DNA of 15,706 bases from Acidilobaceae archaeon (lineage in GTDB: Archaea > Thermoproteota > Thermoprotei_A > Sulfolobales > Acidilobaceae). The stretch is from assembly GCA_027034115.1 (NCBI GenBank), contig JALVJB010000049.1:1-15706 (forward strand), in the 5' to 3' direction. This document shows positions 1 to 7,259 of the stretch, one piece after another (within the stretch, counting starts at the first letter, position 1; each line of letters begins with the position of its first letter). The notes beneath the pieces are model-generated. The model saw only the letters and a list, made by a program, of their open reading frames with translations. It ran no database searches and was not told the origin of the DNA. The translations under genes and the position numbers were made by a program.

Positions 1-611
1 CCGGCGTCTCCTAGGCCTGGGACTATGAAGTAGTTCGAGTCTAGCTGTGGGTCTAGGGCTAGGGTTACTATTGAGTCTACTAGCCCGGTTGAGGCTAGGT
101 AGCTTACACCGGGCCTAGAAGCTATGACACTCGCTACTATTATGGGGCCTGCGCCCTTCTCCGCCAGTATCTTCGCGGTAGTCGCTATCGTGTAGCCTGT
201 GGCTAGCATCGGGTCTACTATAATTGAGGGTCCCTCGACCCGTGCGGGTAGCCTTGAATAGTATACTTCGACCCTAACGCCTCCTTCCTCCTCTATTCTC
301 TTGGCGGCTACTAGGCCTATGGGGCTTGAGGGGTATAGTTCCGTGAAGCCTTCGAGGAGTGGGAGGCTGGCTCCTAGAACGCCTACGATGAGCGGTGGTT
401 TCTCGGGCTCGGCCTCGACTGCGCTCGCTCCTAAAGGTGTCTTAACAGTGGCCTGCCTCCACGGTAGCTCCCTTGCAGCGTAGACGGCTAGTACTAGTCC
501 CGCTCTCCTCATCCACTCCCTGAAGGAGTCCACGCTTGTCTCCTCGTCCCTCAGCCATCTTAGGATCCAGTGGGCTATGGGGTTCTCCTCCCCCACAATT
601 GTTATCTTCAC
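1..611 (-). CDS. upp: Uracil phosphoribosyltransferase (3' end outside window)
   Basis: This protein makes UMP from uracil and PRPP in cytoplasmic pyrimidine salvage (EC 2.4.2.9). I read 203 complete codons from a GTG start; an in-frame TAG lies six codons upstream, so the start is well constrained. The PRPP-binding loop VDPMLATGYT lies at about residues 132-141. The uracil-binding signature YFIVPGLGDAG begins near residue 194 and runs into the window edge. YYSRLP (117-122) is also typical of the family. Related enzymes are about 210 residues long, so only around ten residues are missing. The gene diverges from pus10 across an 85-base spacer with a TATA-like element at 646-651, which puts the start about 37 bases from the box. 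Family assignment is secure from the two motifs. Regulation is not visible. Confidence 0.93.
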   Translation of the reverse strand, partial: MKITIVGEENPIAHWILRWLRDEETSVDSFREWMRRAGLVLAVYAARELPWRQATVKTPLGASAVEAEPEKPPLIVGVLGASLPLLEGFTELYPSSPIGLVAAKRIEEEGGVRVEVYYSRLPARVEGPSIIVDPMLATGYTIATTAKILAEKGAGPIIVASVIASRPGVSYLASTGLVDSIVTLALDPQLDSNYFIVPGLGDA

Positions 612-645
612 AGTATGCCCACGCTCCTAGCCCTGCTGGAAGGGG

Positions 646-651
646 TATTTA
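646..651. promoter_or_regulatory. TATA-like element shared by upp and pus10
   Basis: TATTTA on the + strand reads TAAATA on the - strand, flanked by G runs on the left and GCCC on the right. It is the best AT-rich element in the 85-base divergent spacer. It lies about 37 bases from the upp start and about 49 bases from the pus10 start, so a start site about 25 bases downstream gives a short leader in both directions. A second weak AT patch (TTAAT, 670-674) lies closer to pus10 and could be used instead. Confidence 0.45.
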
Positions 652-696
652 GCCCATCTCCCAGCCCCCTTAATCCTCCCGGGAGGGCCAACAGTA

Positions 697-1998
697 TTGG
701 ACGGGGAGTATGAGAGCATTATCGAGAAGGCTAAGAGGATTCTAGAGAAGTACCCCTTATGCGACCGATGCCTGGGGAGAATGTTCGCAGGGCTAGGCTA
801 TGGCTGGAGTAACAAGGAGAGGGGTGACGCCCTCAAACGAGTGCTAGTCATGGAGCTCCACAGAGCCGTGCGGGAGGGCGGAGAGGCCGAGGAGAAGGAG
901 TTCGAGAAGATAGCGCCCAACATAGGCTCGCAGGCCTCCGGGCTCTACGAGAAGCTGACTGGGAGAAAACTCGAGCCCCGGGAGTGCGCTATCTGTGGTG
1001 GAAGACTGGACTCCTTCATCGAGGAGACCGCTCTCAAGGCTCGGGGCCTCTTGAAAGCCTACGATATATCGAGGTACGTTGTCGGCGCCAGGGTCGACCA
1101 TGTTATCGAGGAGACCGAGAGGAGGATAAGGGAGGAGTTCGGCCTGGCCTATGGGGAGAGCATAAGGGCTGAGATCCGTAGGGAGATCGGTAAGAGGCTA
1201 ATGAGTGAGGATGCGCGGCCAGACTTCTCTGAGCCCGAAGCCACCATACTGGTCCACTTCCCCTCCGGCAGGATTGAGCTGCAGGTGAACAGCCTCCTAT
1301 TGAGAGCGAGGTACTGGAAAAAGGCCAGGTATATCAGCCAGGCCTACTGGCCGAGCCCAGAGGGTCCCCGGTACTTTAGCGTGGAGCAGGCGGCTTGGGG
1401 CCTCCTAAGGGCTACCGGGGCCGAGAGGCTGATCCTGCACGCGGCTGGCAGGGAGGACGTCGACGCTCGAATGCTGGGGAGCGGGAGGCCCGCGATCATA
1501 GAGTTGAAGGTTCCCAGGCGCAGGCGCCTCACTCTCCGCGAGCTAGAGGAGGCCGCTAATATGGAGGGCAGGGGGCTGGTCGAGTTCAGGATCGAGGGCT
1601 TGGCTTCAAGGCGGGAGGTCCGCCTGTACAAGCAGGACTACTCTAGGACTAGGAAGGTGTATAAGGCCCTTATAGCCTTCTCTGACCCCTCTGCCACGGA
1701 CCGTTTAGGCGAGCTGGAGGAGTTCTTCCGGGATAGGGTGGTGTTGCAGAGGACGCCGCGGAGGGTGCTTCACCGGCGGCCGGATAGGCTTCGTAGGAGG
1801 AGGGTTTACGGCGTATCGTGTATCCCTGTCGTGAGGGGGGTCGTGGAGTGCCTTATCGAGGCTGAGGGCGGGCTCTACGTGAAGGAGCTTGTCTCGGGGG
1901 ACGCGGGCCGTACTAATCCGAGTTTCGCCAGCGTGCTAGGAGTTAATGCTGAGTGCGTCGAACTCGACGTTCTGCTAGTGGAGCACGGAGGGTTTTGA
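697..1998 (+). CDS. pus10: tRNA pseudouridine synthase Pus10
   Basis: Archaeal Pus10 converts U55, and in many species U54, of the tRNA T-loop to pseudouridine (EC 5.4.99.25 for position 55). The 433-residue protein has the family layout. The N-terminal zinc-binding module has CDRC at residues 22-25 and CAIC at 97-100; a THUMP-like region follows, then the synthase domain. The catalytic motif GREDVDARMLG starts near residue 251, and D254 is the probable nucleophile by comparison with the GRxD motif of other pseudouridine synthases. The start is TTG, chosen because a GGGAGGG ribosome site sits about 10 bases upstream and the next ATG (710) is out of frame. It is followed by the rpl21e operon after 54 bases. 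Some crenarchaeal Pus10 proteins are reported to act weakly on U54; this sequence does not settle that. Confidence 0.95.
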   Translation: MDGEYESIIEKAKRILEKYPLCDRCLGRMFAGLGYGWSNKERGDALKRVLVMELHRAVREGGEAEEKEFEKIAPNIGSQASGLYEKLTGRKLEPRECAICGGRLDSFIEETALKARGLLKAYDISRYVVGARVDHVIEETERRIREEFGLAYGESIRAEIRREIGKRLMSEDARPDFSEPEATILVHFPSGRIELQVNSLLLRARYWKKARYISQAYWPSPEGPRYFSVEQAAWGLLRATGAERLILHAAGREDVDARMLGSGRPAIIELKVPRRRRLTLRELEEAANMEGRGLVEFRIEGLASRREVRLYKQDYSRTRKVYKALIAFSDPSATDRLGELEEFFRDRVVLQRTPRRVLHRRPDRLRRRRVYGVSCIPVVRGVVECLIEAEGGLYVKELVSGDAGRTNPSFASVLGVNAECVELDVLLVEHGGF

Positions 1999-2006
1999 AC
2001 CCTCTA

Positions 2007-2014
2007 CTTTAAAT
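2007..2014 (+). promoter_or_regulatory. TATA box for the rpl21e operon
   Basis: CTTTAAAT lies in the 54-base gap after pus10, centred about 42 bases before the rpl21e ATG. Transcription would start near 2036, leaving a short leader that includes a GGGTG ribosome site. It suggests the ribosomal/RNA-polymerase operon has its own promoter, apart from any read-through from pus10. Confidence 0.55.
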
Positions 2015-2052
2015 CCTGTAAGTAGTGGCTCGGAGGATAGGGTGTGGATTAA

Positions 2053-2352
2053 ATGGTGAAGCCGCCGAGGGGCTATAGGCATCGGACTAGGAGGCTGTTG
2101 AGGAAGCACGTGAGGGAGAAGGGAGCAGTACCCAAGCTTAGCGTGCTACTCCACCCCTACAAGGTTGGGGACAAGGTTGCGATAAAGATTGATCCATCCT
2201 TCCACTACGCGATGCCGCACCGCAGGTTCCATGGTCTCACGGGCACTATAATCGGTAAGAGGGGCCGCGCCTACGAGGTCGAAGTCTACCTGGGTAATAA
2301 GAGGAAGATACTCTTCGTCACTCCAGAGCACCTGAGGCCTCTTAAGGCCTAA
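2053..2352 (+). CDS. rpl21e: Large ribosomal subunit protein eL21
   Basis: eL21 is a structural protein of the archaeal/eukaryotic 50S/60S subunit and has no bacterial counterpart. The 99-residue, strongly basic product shows the characteristic RGYRHRTR N-terminus, the KVGDKVAIKIDPS stretch (an SH3-like barrel) and the HRRFHGLTGTI block. It ends LRPLKA. The length is normal for archaea and the start is ATG. It heads a conserved archaeal gene string with rpoF, DUF655, ksgA and a HemK-like methyltransferase, of which rpoF follows after 28 bases. Family assignment is certain from the sequence. Confidence 0.97.
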   Translation: MVKPPRGYRHRTRRLLRKHVREKGAVPKLSVLLHPYKVGDKVAIKIDPSFHYAMPHRRFHGLTGTIIGKRGRAYEVEVYLGNKRKILFVTPEHLRPLKA

Positions 2353-2380
2353 CACCCTCCTCGGGAGAGGGGTCCGAGTA

Positions 2381-2740
2381 TTGGAGAGGAGGATTCTCAG
2401 GGAGGAGCCTGTCTCCTACTCGGAGGCTAGGAGGCTCCTTGAAGCTAGGGTCAGGGAGAAAGAGTTCGGCATAATTATAACCATTGACCGGGCTTTATCC
2501 TACCTTCGAACCTTCGGAGACAAGGACCCTGACAAGGCTAGGGAGGCTGTTAACAAGCTAGTGGAACTCGGCCTCGACCCCGTAGTAGCTGTTAATATTG
2601 TGAACATCTGCCCAGTGGAGGAGGGAGAGGTTAGGAGCATCCTGTCTATGAGGAAAGAGGCGGTTTACGACGAGGAGCTAGTTAAGAAGATCCTGGAAGC
2701 TATTAGCGACTACTGCCAATCCGTTTACCCTGAAGAGTAA
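2381..2740 (+). CDS. rpoF: DNA-directed RNA polymerase subunit Rpo4 (RpoF)
   Basis: Rpo4 (Rpb4 homologue) pairs with Rpo7 to form the stalk of archaeal RNA polymerase, which aids promoter opening and binds emerging RNA. The 119-residue product is helical and acidic. It has an N-terminal strand/helix (EEPVSYSEARRLLEAR), a central LSYLRTF segment, and the HRDC-like C-terminal part with NIVNICPVEEGEVRSIL and VKKILEAISDY. The start is TTG, 28 bases after rpl21e and preceded by GGGAGAGG at 2363-2370; no ATG fits near the N-terminus. Its place after eL21 and before DUF655 is the usual archaeal arrangement and supports the call independently. Confidence 0.94.
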   Translation: MERRILREEPVSYSEARRLLEARVREKEFGIIITIDRALSYLRTFGDKDPDKAREAVNKLVELGLDPVVAVNIVNICPVEEGEVRSILSMRKEAVYDEELVKKILEAISDYCQSVYPEE

Positions 2741-2754
2741 GGGACCAAGCATTC

Positions 2755-2761
2755 CTATATT
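2755..2761 (+). promoter_or_regulatory. Possible internal TATA box before DUF655
   Basis: CTATATT lies in the 63-base spacer between rpoF and the DUF655 gene, about 46 bases before its ATG, a spacing like that of the other TATA-like boxes in this window. A second AT patch (CTATTAT, 2771-2777) is an alternative. Read-through from rpl21e is equally possible, so this is a weak call. Confidence 0.35.
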
Positions 2762-2803
2762 CCCCCCACCCTATTATGAATAAATGTAGCCGAGGGGGCT
2801 CCG

Positions 2804-3688
2804 ATGACGAGGAACCCGAGAGACTACCAGAGGCGCTCCAGGCCGGAACCACACCCGGCTGAGCTCGAGAGGAAGGCGATAATTCTAGACTACATGCCCA
2901 CGGGTTACTACGCGGACCCCCATAGGGAGCACAGAGACAAGCCCATAGCCCAGGCAGTAGGGTTTAGAAGGTTCACACTATTAGACGGTATACCTATAGG
3001 TAGGGTAGACCTCTTCGAAGAAGTAACCCTTGCCCGAGAGGTCCCCCGGACAGTAGTAATCCCCCCGGGGCCCAGGAGTCCGAGGCCTAGAAGGGTTACA
3101 GCCCTACTCGGATGCCTCCCGGGAGCGGACAAGAGAATCTACTGCCTACCACTCCAATACAAGGATAAGGAGCTCGTCGAGGCGATACGACTAGACTTGG
3201 AGTCTGCGGACCCCAGGGTGATAGTACTAGACAAGCCGGAGGCCCTGGCGAGCGTTGCCAAGGAGAAGGGGTTACCCGAGAAGATTCTAGTAGTCCCGAG
3301 GAGGCCCCTTAGATACGAGGAGCTATCAGACCTAGCGAAGAGGAACCTCGAGGAAGCTATCGTGAGGATCATTAAGGCTAGGGAGAGGGACTTCGTCGAG
3401 TTCTTCAACATCGCACAGCCCATAAACATTAGGCTACACAGCCTGGCACTGTTGAAGGGCGTCGGGAAGAAGACCCTCATTAATTTCCTCAGGATAAGGG
3501 CGCAGAAAAGGTTCAGGTCCTTTGAAGAGGTTAAGAGGGCTCTGAAAACAGACCCGGTTGAAGCGCTTAGAGACAAGATACTGGAAGAGATAAGGGGCGA
3601 GGCGAAGTACTACCTCTTCATAAAGCCCCCGTCCCCCAATGAACCCTTCCTAGACTACCTCTCTAGAATAGAGAAGTCTAGGAAATGA
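2804..3688 (+). CDS. DUF655 family predicted RNA-binding protein, with an extra central segment
   Basis: DUF655 proteins are near-universal in archaea, lie beside rpoF and ksgA, and are thought to bind RNA; no biochemical role is established. The N-terminal part (about residues 24-85: AIILDYMPTGY, then GFRRFTLLDGIPIGRVDL) resembles an OB-like beta domain. The conserved core RYEELSDLAKRNL begins near 170. EFFNIAQPINIRLHSLALLKGVGKK (199-223) ends in a helix-hairpin-helix, a nucleic-acid-binding motif. At 294 residues it is longer than the roughly 190 I recall for euryarchaeal members. Most of the excess seems to lie at about residues 98-168, between the beta domain and the RYEEL block. The ATG has a good GAGGGGG site six bases upstream, and the stop overlaps the ksgA start as ATGA. 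Confidence 0.85.
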   Translation: MTRNPRDYQRRSRPEPHPAELERKAIILDYMPTGYYADPHREHRDKPIAQAVGFRRFTLLDGIPIGRVDLFEEVTLAREVPRTVVIPPGPRSPRPRRVTALLGCLPGADKRIYCLPLQYKDKELVEAIRLDLESADPRVIVLDKPEALASVAKEKGLPEKILVVPRRPLRYEELSDLAKRNLEEAIVRIIKARERDFVEFFNIAQPINIRLHSLALLKGVGKKTLINFLRIRAQKRFRSFEEVKRALKTDPVEALRDKILEEIRGEAKYYLFIKPPSPNEPFLDYLSRIEKSRK

Positions 3689-4509
3689 TCGAGCCCCCTC
3701 CAGAGGAGCCCCACGGGCTCCGAGCATGGATCCGGGAAGTGTTGAGGAGCCTCGGCAGGAGGCCTAGTCAGAGGCTCAGCCAAGTCTTCCTTGTGGACCC
3801 TCGAGGCGTTAGGCTACTCGTTGAGAACTCCGTTTCACTATTAGAGCCTCCGCTAGCCGATCTCGGCACTGGCCCCGGCCACCTCGCCTACTACGTGGCA
3901 AGGCGTGGGAAGCCCGTTGTAGGAGTGGAGATAGACCCGTTCCTTGCCGGGGTGGCTGGCAGGATCACGACAGGGTTGCCAGCTGGTATTGTCCTAGGAG
4001 ACGCTGCCAGGCTCGTGGAGTCTCTAGGCGTCCACGGGATTTTCTCGAACACGCCCTACAAGGCCACTTCGAGGATAATCTCCGGGGCTGCTAGGAATAA
4101 TTGCATCAGGGGGATGGTCCTAGGCGTGCAGCTTGAGGTGGCTGAGAGGATACTTGCGAAGCCCGGGAGCCGGGAGTATGGGCGGCTAACCCTACTGGTT
4201 AGGAGGTATTTCGCTGTGAGGGGTCTCGGCCGGCTCCCTAAGAGCTGGTTTTACCCTGAGCCGGAGGTTCACGGGGGCCTCATACATTTCCAGCGAATCC
4301 GGGAGTGGAGCCCTGGGGACGAGTGCTTCGAGAGACTCACTGCCTGCCTCTTCACGGGCAGGAATAGGCTGGCCGATAAAATGGCGGCCAAGTGCACGGG
4401 GCTAGACCGAGGGTCCCTCTCGAGGCTTAGGGGGAAGAGGGTTAGGGAGCTTGACGTGGATGATGTGGAATGGTTAGTGGAGGTTGGAGGGTGCTCGAGA
4501 CTCCAATAG
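3685..4509 (+). CDS. ksgA: 16S rRNA dimethyladenosine transferase KsgA/Dim1
   Basis: KsgA/Dim1 dimethylates two adjacent adenosines in the 3'-terminal helix of 16S rRNA, a late small-subunit assembly step. The 274-residue product has the family entry motif LSQVFLVD (31-38), the SAM-binding DLGTGPGHLAY (59-69), the acidic VEID (81-84) and the catalytic motif SNTPY (121-125). NTPY replaces the more usual N-L/I-PY, a mild departure. The C-terminal helical part is present. Its ATG overlaps the DUF655 stop by four bases and its own end overlaps the next methyltransferase gene, so translational coupling is likely. Assignment is secure by sequence and by the conserved neighbourhood. Confidence 0.95.
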   Translation: MIEPPPEEPHGLRAWIREVLRSLGRRPSQRLSQVFLVDPRGVRLLVENSVSLLEPPLADLGTGPGHLAYYVARRGKPVVGVEIDPFLAGVAGRITTGLPAGIVLGDAARLVESLGVHGIFSNTPYKATSRIISGAARNNCIRGMVLGVQLEVAERILAKPGSREYGRLTLLVRRYFAVRGLGRLPKSWFYPEPEVHGGLIHFQRIREWSPGDECFERLTACLFTGRNRLADKMAAKCTGLDRGSLSRLRGKRVRELDVDDVEWLVEVGGCSRLQ

Positions 4510-5087
4510 GCCCTGTGAGGGTCTATATTGACCCTTGCGTTTATGAACCTGCGGAGGACTCGATGCTGGCGATTGAGGCAGCCATAGACCTTGCCAGGAG
4601 CACCGGTGTAAAGCCTCGCTTACTACTTGACGCTGGCTCGGGTAGCGGCGTTATAGGCGCCGCTCTGGCCGGTTTCTTCGACTCGTTCACGGTTGCCGTA
4701 GACATTAATCCCCGAGCAGTTCTTGCATCGGCGAGGACTCTCGGCTCGAGAGGTGCCGCTCTCAGGTGCTACTGGGCTAGCTGTCTTTCGGGGGCCTTTG
4801 ACCTGGGCGTTCTTAACCCTCCTTATCTTCCTGTGAGGGATGTGGATAGGGAGTGTCCTTATCTGCCCCTGGCGTGGGGTGCTGAGCCGGCAGAGTTGGA
4901 GAGGGCTTGTAGAAGTGTCTCCCGTGTTAGCCGGGGGGTGGTGGTTGTTTATTCTAGCCTATCGGGCTGGTCCCCTATTCCTTGTCTAGAGAGGCTTGGG
5001 TTCGAGGTTATTGTCTCGCGCGAGGAGTCCTTCTTCATGGAGCGTTTGCGGGCTGTGGGGGCTCGGAGGTTTAGCGGGGATGGATAA
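4491..5087 (+). CDS. HemK/PrmC/Mtq2-like protein (glutamine) methyltransferase
   Basis: This is a class I SAM methyltransferase of the HemK2/Mtq2 type. Such enzymes methylate the GGQ glutamine of class I release factors, so aRF1 is the likely substrate (inference). With the start used here it has 198 residues. It shows YEPAEDS (18-24), typical of this branch, the SAM loop LDAGSGSG (46-53), VDINP (70-74) and the catalytic NPPYLP (109-114). I chose GTG at 4491 because GGAGGT lies six bases upstream. An in-frame ATG at 4470 would add seven residues but has no clear ribosome site. The gene begins inside ksgA and its end overlaps trmJ by eight bases. Adjacency to ksgA is the common archaeal arrangement. 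Confidence 0.87.
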   Translation: MLETPIGPVRVYIDPCVYEPAEDSMLAIEAAIDLARSTGVKPRLLLDAGSGSGVIGAALAGFFDSFTVAVDINPRAVLASARTLGSRGAALRCYWASCLSGAFDLGVLNPPYLPVRDVDRECPYLPLAWGAEPAELERACRSVSRVSRGVVVVYSSLSGWSPIPCLERLGFEVIVSREESFFMERLRAVGARRFSGDG

Positions 5088-5796
5088 GCTCCGCCTAGTA
5101 CTAGTCGAGGTTGAGGGTGCTATTAACCTGGGCATGATCGCTAGGCTCGCCGAGAACTTCGAGGTAGACGAGTTCTACCTCGTAAACCCTAAGGCGAGCC
5201 TCGAAGAAGCCAGGGAATACGCTGTTAGGGCGGCCCACCGCCTCGACTCTGCTAGGATAGTTTCGAGCCTAGATGAAGCCCTCGTGGGGGCCAGCCTGAG
5301 CGTGTGTACTAGTGCTAGGAGCTCTGAGAGGGACCCTCTCCGCGTCGCTGTGCCTCCCAGGAGAGCGGCCGAGCTTGCGGCTGGAATAGAGGGTGCCGTG
5401 GCCTTAGTGATGGGTAGGGAGAGCGTGGGCCTTACGAGGAGAGAGCTGGAGAAGTGCCAGGTCCTATCCAGTATCCCCTCGAGCCCTAGATACCCGGCCC
5501 TGAACCTCGCGAACGCGACGGCCATCTACCTCTACGAGTTATACCTTGCTAGGAGAGGGTCCCCCAAGCCATTGGGCGATGTCAAGTATGCTAGGCTCGT
5601 GGAGGCTTATACTCGCGCCCTCGCACAGGTGCTTATAGGCGATGAGAAGAGGAGGAACGATGTTATAGTAGGGCTTAGGAGGCTGGCTATGTTAAACCTT
5701 GAGAGGGAGAGGGATGTTAAACTCCTCCTATACCTCCTGAGCAGGGCCTGCAACAGGATCGAGGGGTGCAGTGTTGAGGTACCTCCTGACGTGTAA
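5080..5796 (+). CDS. trmJ: TrmJ-like SPOUT tRNA 2'-O-methyltransferase
   Basis: This SpoU/TrmH-type SPOUT methyltransferase most resembles TrmJ, which 2'-O-methylates position 32 of the tRNA anticodon loop (EC 2.1.1.200); the studied archaeal TrmJ acts on C32. The 238-residue product has motif 1 INLGMIAR (15-22; N16 and R22 typical), motif 2 VMGRESVGL (110-118) and motif 3 YPALNLANA (138-146), which together form the trefoil-knot SAM site. A helical C-terminal extension (about 180-238) matches the TrmJ dimerisation or tRNA-binding tail. The ATG at 5080 has GGAGGT nine bases upstream. The frame stays open back to 4996, but that stretch is only a shadow of the preceding gene. A rRNA target cannot be excluded. 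Confidence 0.87.
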   Translation: MDKLRLVLVEVEGAINLGMIARLAENFEVDEFYLVNPKASLEEAREYAVRAAHRLDSARIVSSLDEALVGASLSVCTSARSSERDPLRVAVPPRRAAELAAGIEGAVALVMGRESVGLTRRELEKCQVLSSIPSSPRYPALNLANATAIYLYELYLARRGSPKPLGDVKYARLVEAYTRALAQVLIGDEKRRNDVIVGLRRLAMLNLERERDVKLLLYLLSRACNRIEGCSVEVPPDV

Positions 5797-6829
5797 CCCG
5801 GGGCTTGAAGACGTCACGGGCAGAGAGGCGTATGAGGAGATCTCCGGGGCGAGGCTTGTAGAGGAGAGGCGTGGGAGGGGGAGGGTGATAATCGAAGCTC
5901 CCCCGCATGTGGAAGAGCGCCTGTACAGGATGAGGAGTATACATTCAGCCGCCCTGCTACTAGTCGAGGAAACAGTTGGCTATACAAGGCGAGCCCTAGA
6001 GTCTATCGAGCGAGTTACTCGTGAGTCGGGGGTTCACCGGTTCATCCCCTGGTCCTCGACCTTCGCCGTGAGGGGTGAAAGGATAGGCGAGGGCCACGAG
6101 TATACCAGCGTTGACGTCGCTAGGCATGTGGGGAAAGCCGTGCAAGAGGCGTATGAGGCGGAGTACGGTGTGAAACCGGAGGTAAGACTCGAGTCCCCCG
6201 GAGTCTCGATACTGGCCGAGGTCGACGACGACCTGTTCCGGCTCGGCGTGTACCTGATAGGAGAGAGGAGCTGGCATAGGAGGGGGTACAGGGTGTACGA
6301 TCACCCTGCCGCCTTAAAACCGAGCCTCGCCTACGGCTTGCTCCGCCTCGCCGGGGCTAGGGATAATGCTACTATACTTGACCCGATGTGCGGGGGCGGC
6401 ACTGTCGCGGTGGAGGCGGCATACCTCTATGAGGACGCCCGGATCGTGTGCGTTGATAAGAACCCGCGCCACGTAAAAGGCGCCATCATGAATGCATCGG
6501 CGGCCCGCGTCGAGGATAGAGTAGAATTCTACGTGTGGGATGCTCGTAGGCTAGAAGAACTTCTCAGCCCTGGGAGCGTCGACTTCGCCGCCTCTAATCC
6601 GCCCTACGGTATCAGGCTTGGGAGCCCCCAGAGTGTAAGGTCCCTTTACTCGGACTTCGTCCCTTCTCTCTACAAAGTAATGGCTAGCGGGGGGCGCGCC
6701 AGCCTGGTGACAACGGAGTCGGGGTATTTAGCTGGGCTAGCTCGCAGAGTAGGTTTCCGTATCGCCCACGTCAGGAAGGTTAGGCACGGTGACCTATGGG
6801 TTAGCCTGCTGGTATTGGAGAAGCCTTAG
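5771..6829 (+). CDS. trm14: THUMP-domain tRNA guanine-N2-methyltransferase (Trm14-like)
   Basis: The 352-residue protein has an N-terminal ferredoxin-like/THUMP module (about 1-165) and a Rossmann methyltransferase domain. It has the linker HRRGYR...HPAALKPSLA (169-187), SAM motif ILDPMCGGGT (202-211), VCVDKNP (226-232) and catalytic NPPYG (276-280). This is the architecture of archaeal Trm14 (MJ0438 type), which makes N2-methylguanosine at tRNA position 6 (EC 2.1.1.256). The related Trm-G10 enzyme (Trm11) has a different motif set, but specificity is inferred. The GTG start overlaps trmJ by 26 bases and has GAGGGGTG just upstream; the adjacent TTG codon could also serve. The stop codon shares three bases with that of the convergent cysteine-rich gene. 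Confidence 0.85.
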   Translation: MLRYLLTCNPGLEDVTGREAYEEISGARLVEERRGRGRVIIEAPPHVEERLYRMRSIHSAALLLVEETVGYTRRALESIERVTRESGVHRFIPWSSTFAVRGERIGEGHEYTSVDVARHVGKAVQEAYEAEYGVKPEVRLESPGVSILAEVDDDLFRLGVYLIGERSWHRRGYRVYDHPAALKPSLAYGLLRLAGARDNATILDPMCGGGTVAVEAAYLYEDARIVCVDKNPRHVKGAIMNASAARVEDRVEFYVWDARRLEELLSPGSVDFAASNPPYGIRLGSPQSVRSLYSDFVPSLYKVMASGGRASLVTTESGYLAGLARRVGFRIAHVRKVRHGDLWVSLLVLEKP

Positions 6830-7218
6830 AACCTATCCTCCAAGTCGAATTCTTTATCCATCTCCATCAGCTCGTCTTCGAAGGACTTCTCCTTCTTGGC
6901 CCTAGCCATTACTGCGAAGCGGCACCTACCATCTGGTAGCATTGCTCTCAGCTCGCAATAGGCGAAGCGGCACTGTGCTCCAATGCACTTATCCCCGATC
7001 CAGGCGCACATCGGAACTTTTATCGGCCTGCCCTTGTATTGTTGTACTTCTATGCGTAGAGCGTTCTTCTGGCACCTGAAGTAGGGGCATAGGGGGCTAC
7101 ACTTGTCTCCCATAGGCCTGGGCCTTGGACCCCTGCCTTGTTCTCCCCTGGGCTCTCTGTGATGGCGTGGCCGCCTCCTGTAAGGCCCTCTTGGATTGTA
7201 TGTTGACAAACCAGCCAC
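6826..7218 (-). CDS. Cysteine-rich, Arg/Gly-rich small protein of unknown function
   Basis: I do not recognise this 130-residue protein. Residues 8-35 are rich in Arg, Pro, Gly and His, which suggests a disordered nucleic-acid-binding tail. The core holds eight cysteines (40, 44, 49, 71, 78, 83, 88, 99) in two related units, each opening with GDKC (37-40 and 75-78) and continuing as C-x3/4-C-x4-C. Two metal sites, zinc or Fe-S, are plausible. The C-terminus is acidic (EDELMEMDKEFDLED). The GTG start gives the full length; a shorter start at the Met of MGDKC (36) is possible and would remove the basic tail. It lies 41 bases after endA with a TATA-like box between them, and converges on trm14. 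RNA binding linked to tRNA processing is my guess from context. Confidence 0.75.
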   Translation of the reverse strand: MAGLSTYNPRGPYRRRPRHHREPRGEQGRGPRPRPMGDKCSPLCPYFRCQKNALRIEVQQYKGRPIKVPMCAWIGDKCIGAQCRFAYCELRAMLPDGRCRFAVMARAKKEKSFEDELMEMDKEFDLEDRF

Positions 7219-7252
7219 CCGGGTGTGAGGCCTTCCAAGTAGTCTTCCTCAT

Positions 7253-7259
7253 CTATAAG
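7253..7259 (-). promoter_or_regulatory. TATA-like box before the cysteine-rich gene
   Basis: CTTATAG on the - strand follows directly after the endA stop codon and is centred about 38 bases before the GTG start. That spacing matches the other TATA-like boxes here, so this small gene may be transcribed separately from endA as well as by read-through. Confidence 0.45.

Noticed and set aside
1999..2052. Possible small RNA or tRNA in the pus10-rpl21e gap
   Set aside because: It is only 54 bases with no cloverleaf or stable hairpin; a TATA box and ribosome site explain it.
3139..3576. 145-codon open frame on the - strand opposite the DUF655 gene
   Set aside because: Ser/Leu-rich low-complexity translation typical of antisense shadows; the sense gene is well supported.
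4996..5079. Longer N-terminus for the TrmJ-like protein from an upstream ATG
   Set aside because: It lies wholly within the preceding methyltransferase gene, lacks family similarity, and the ATG at 5080 has a proper ribosome site and gives the normal SPOUT start.
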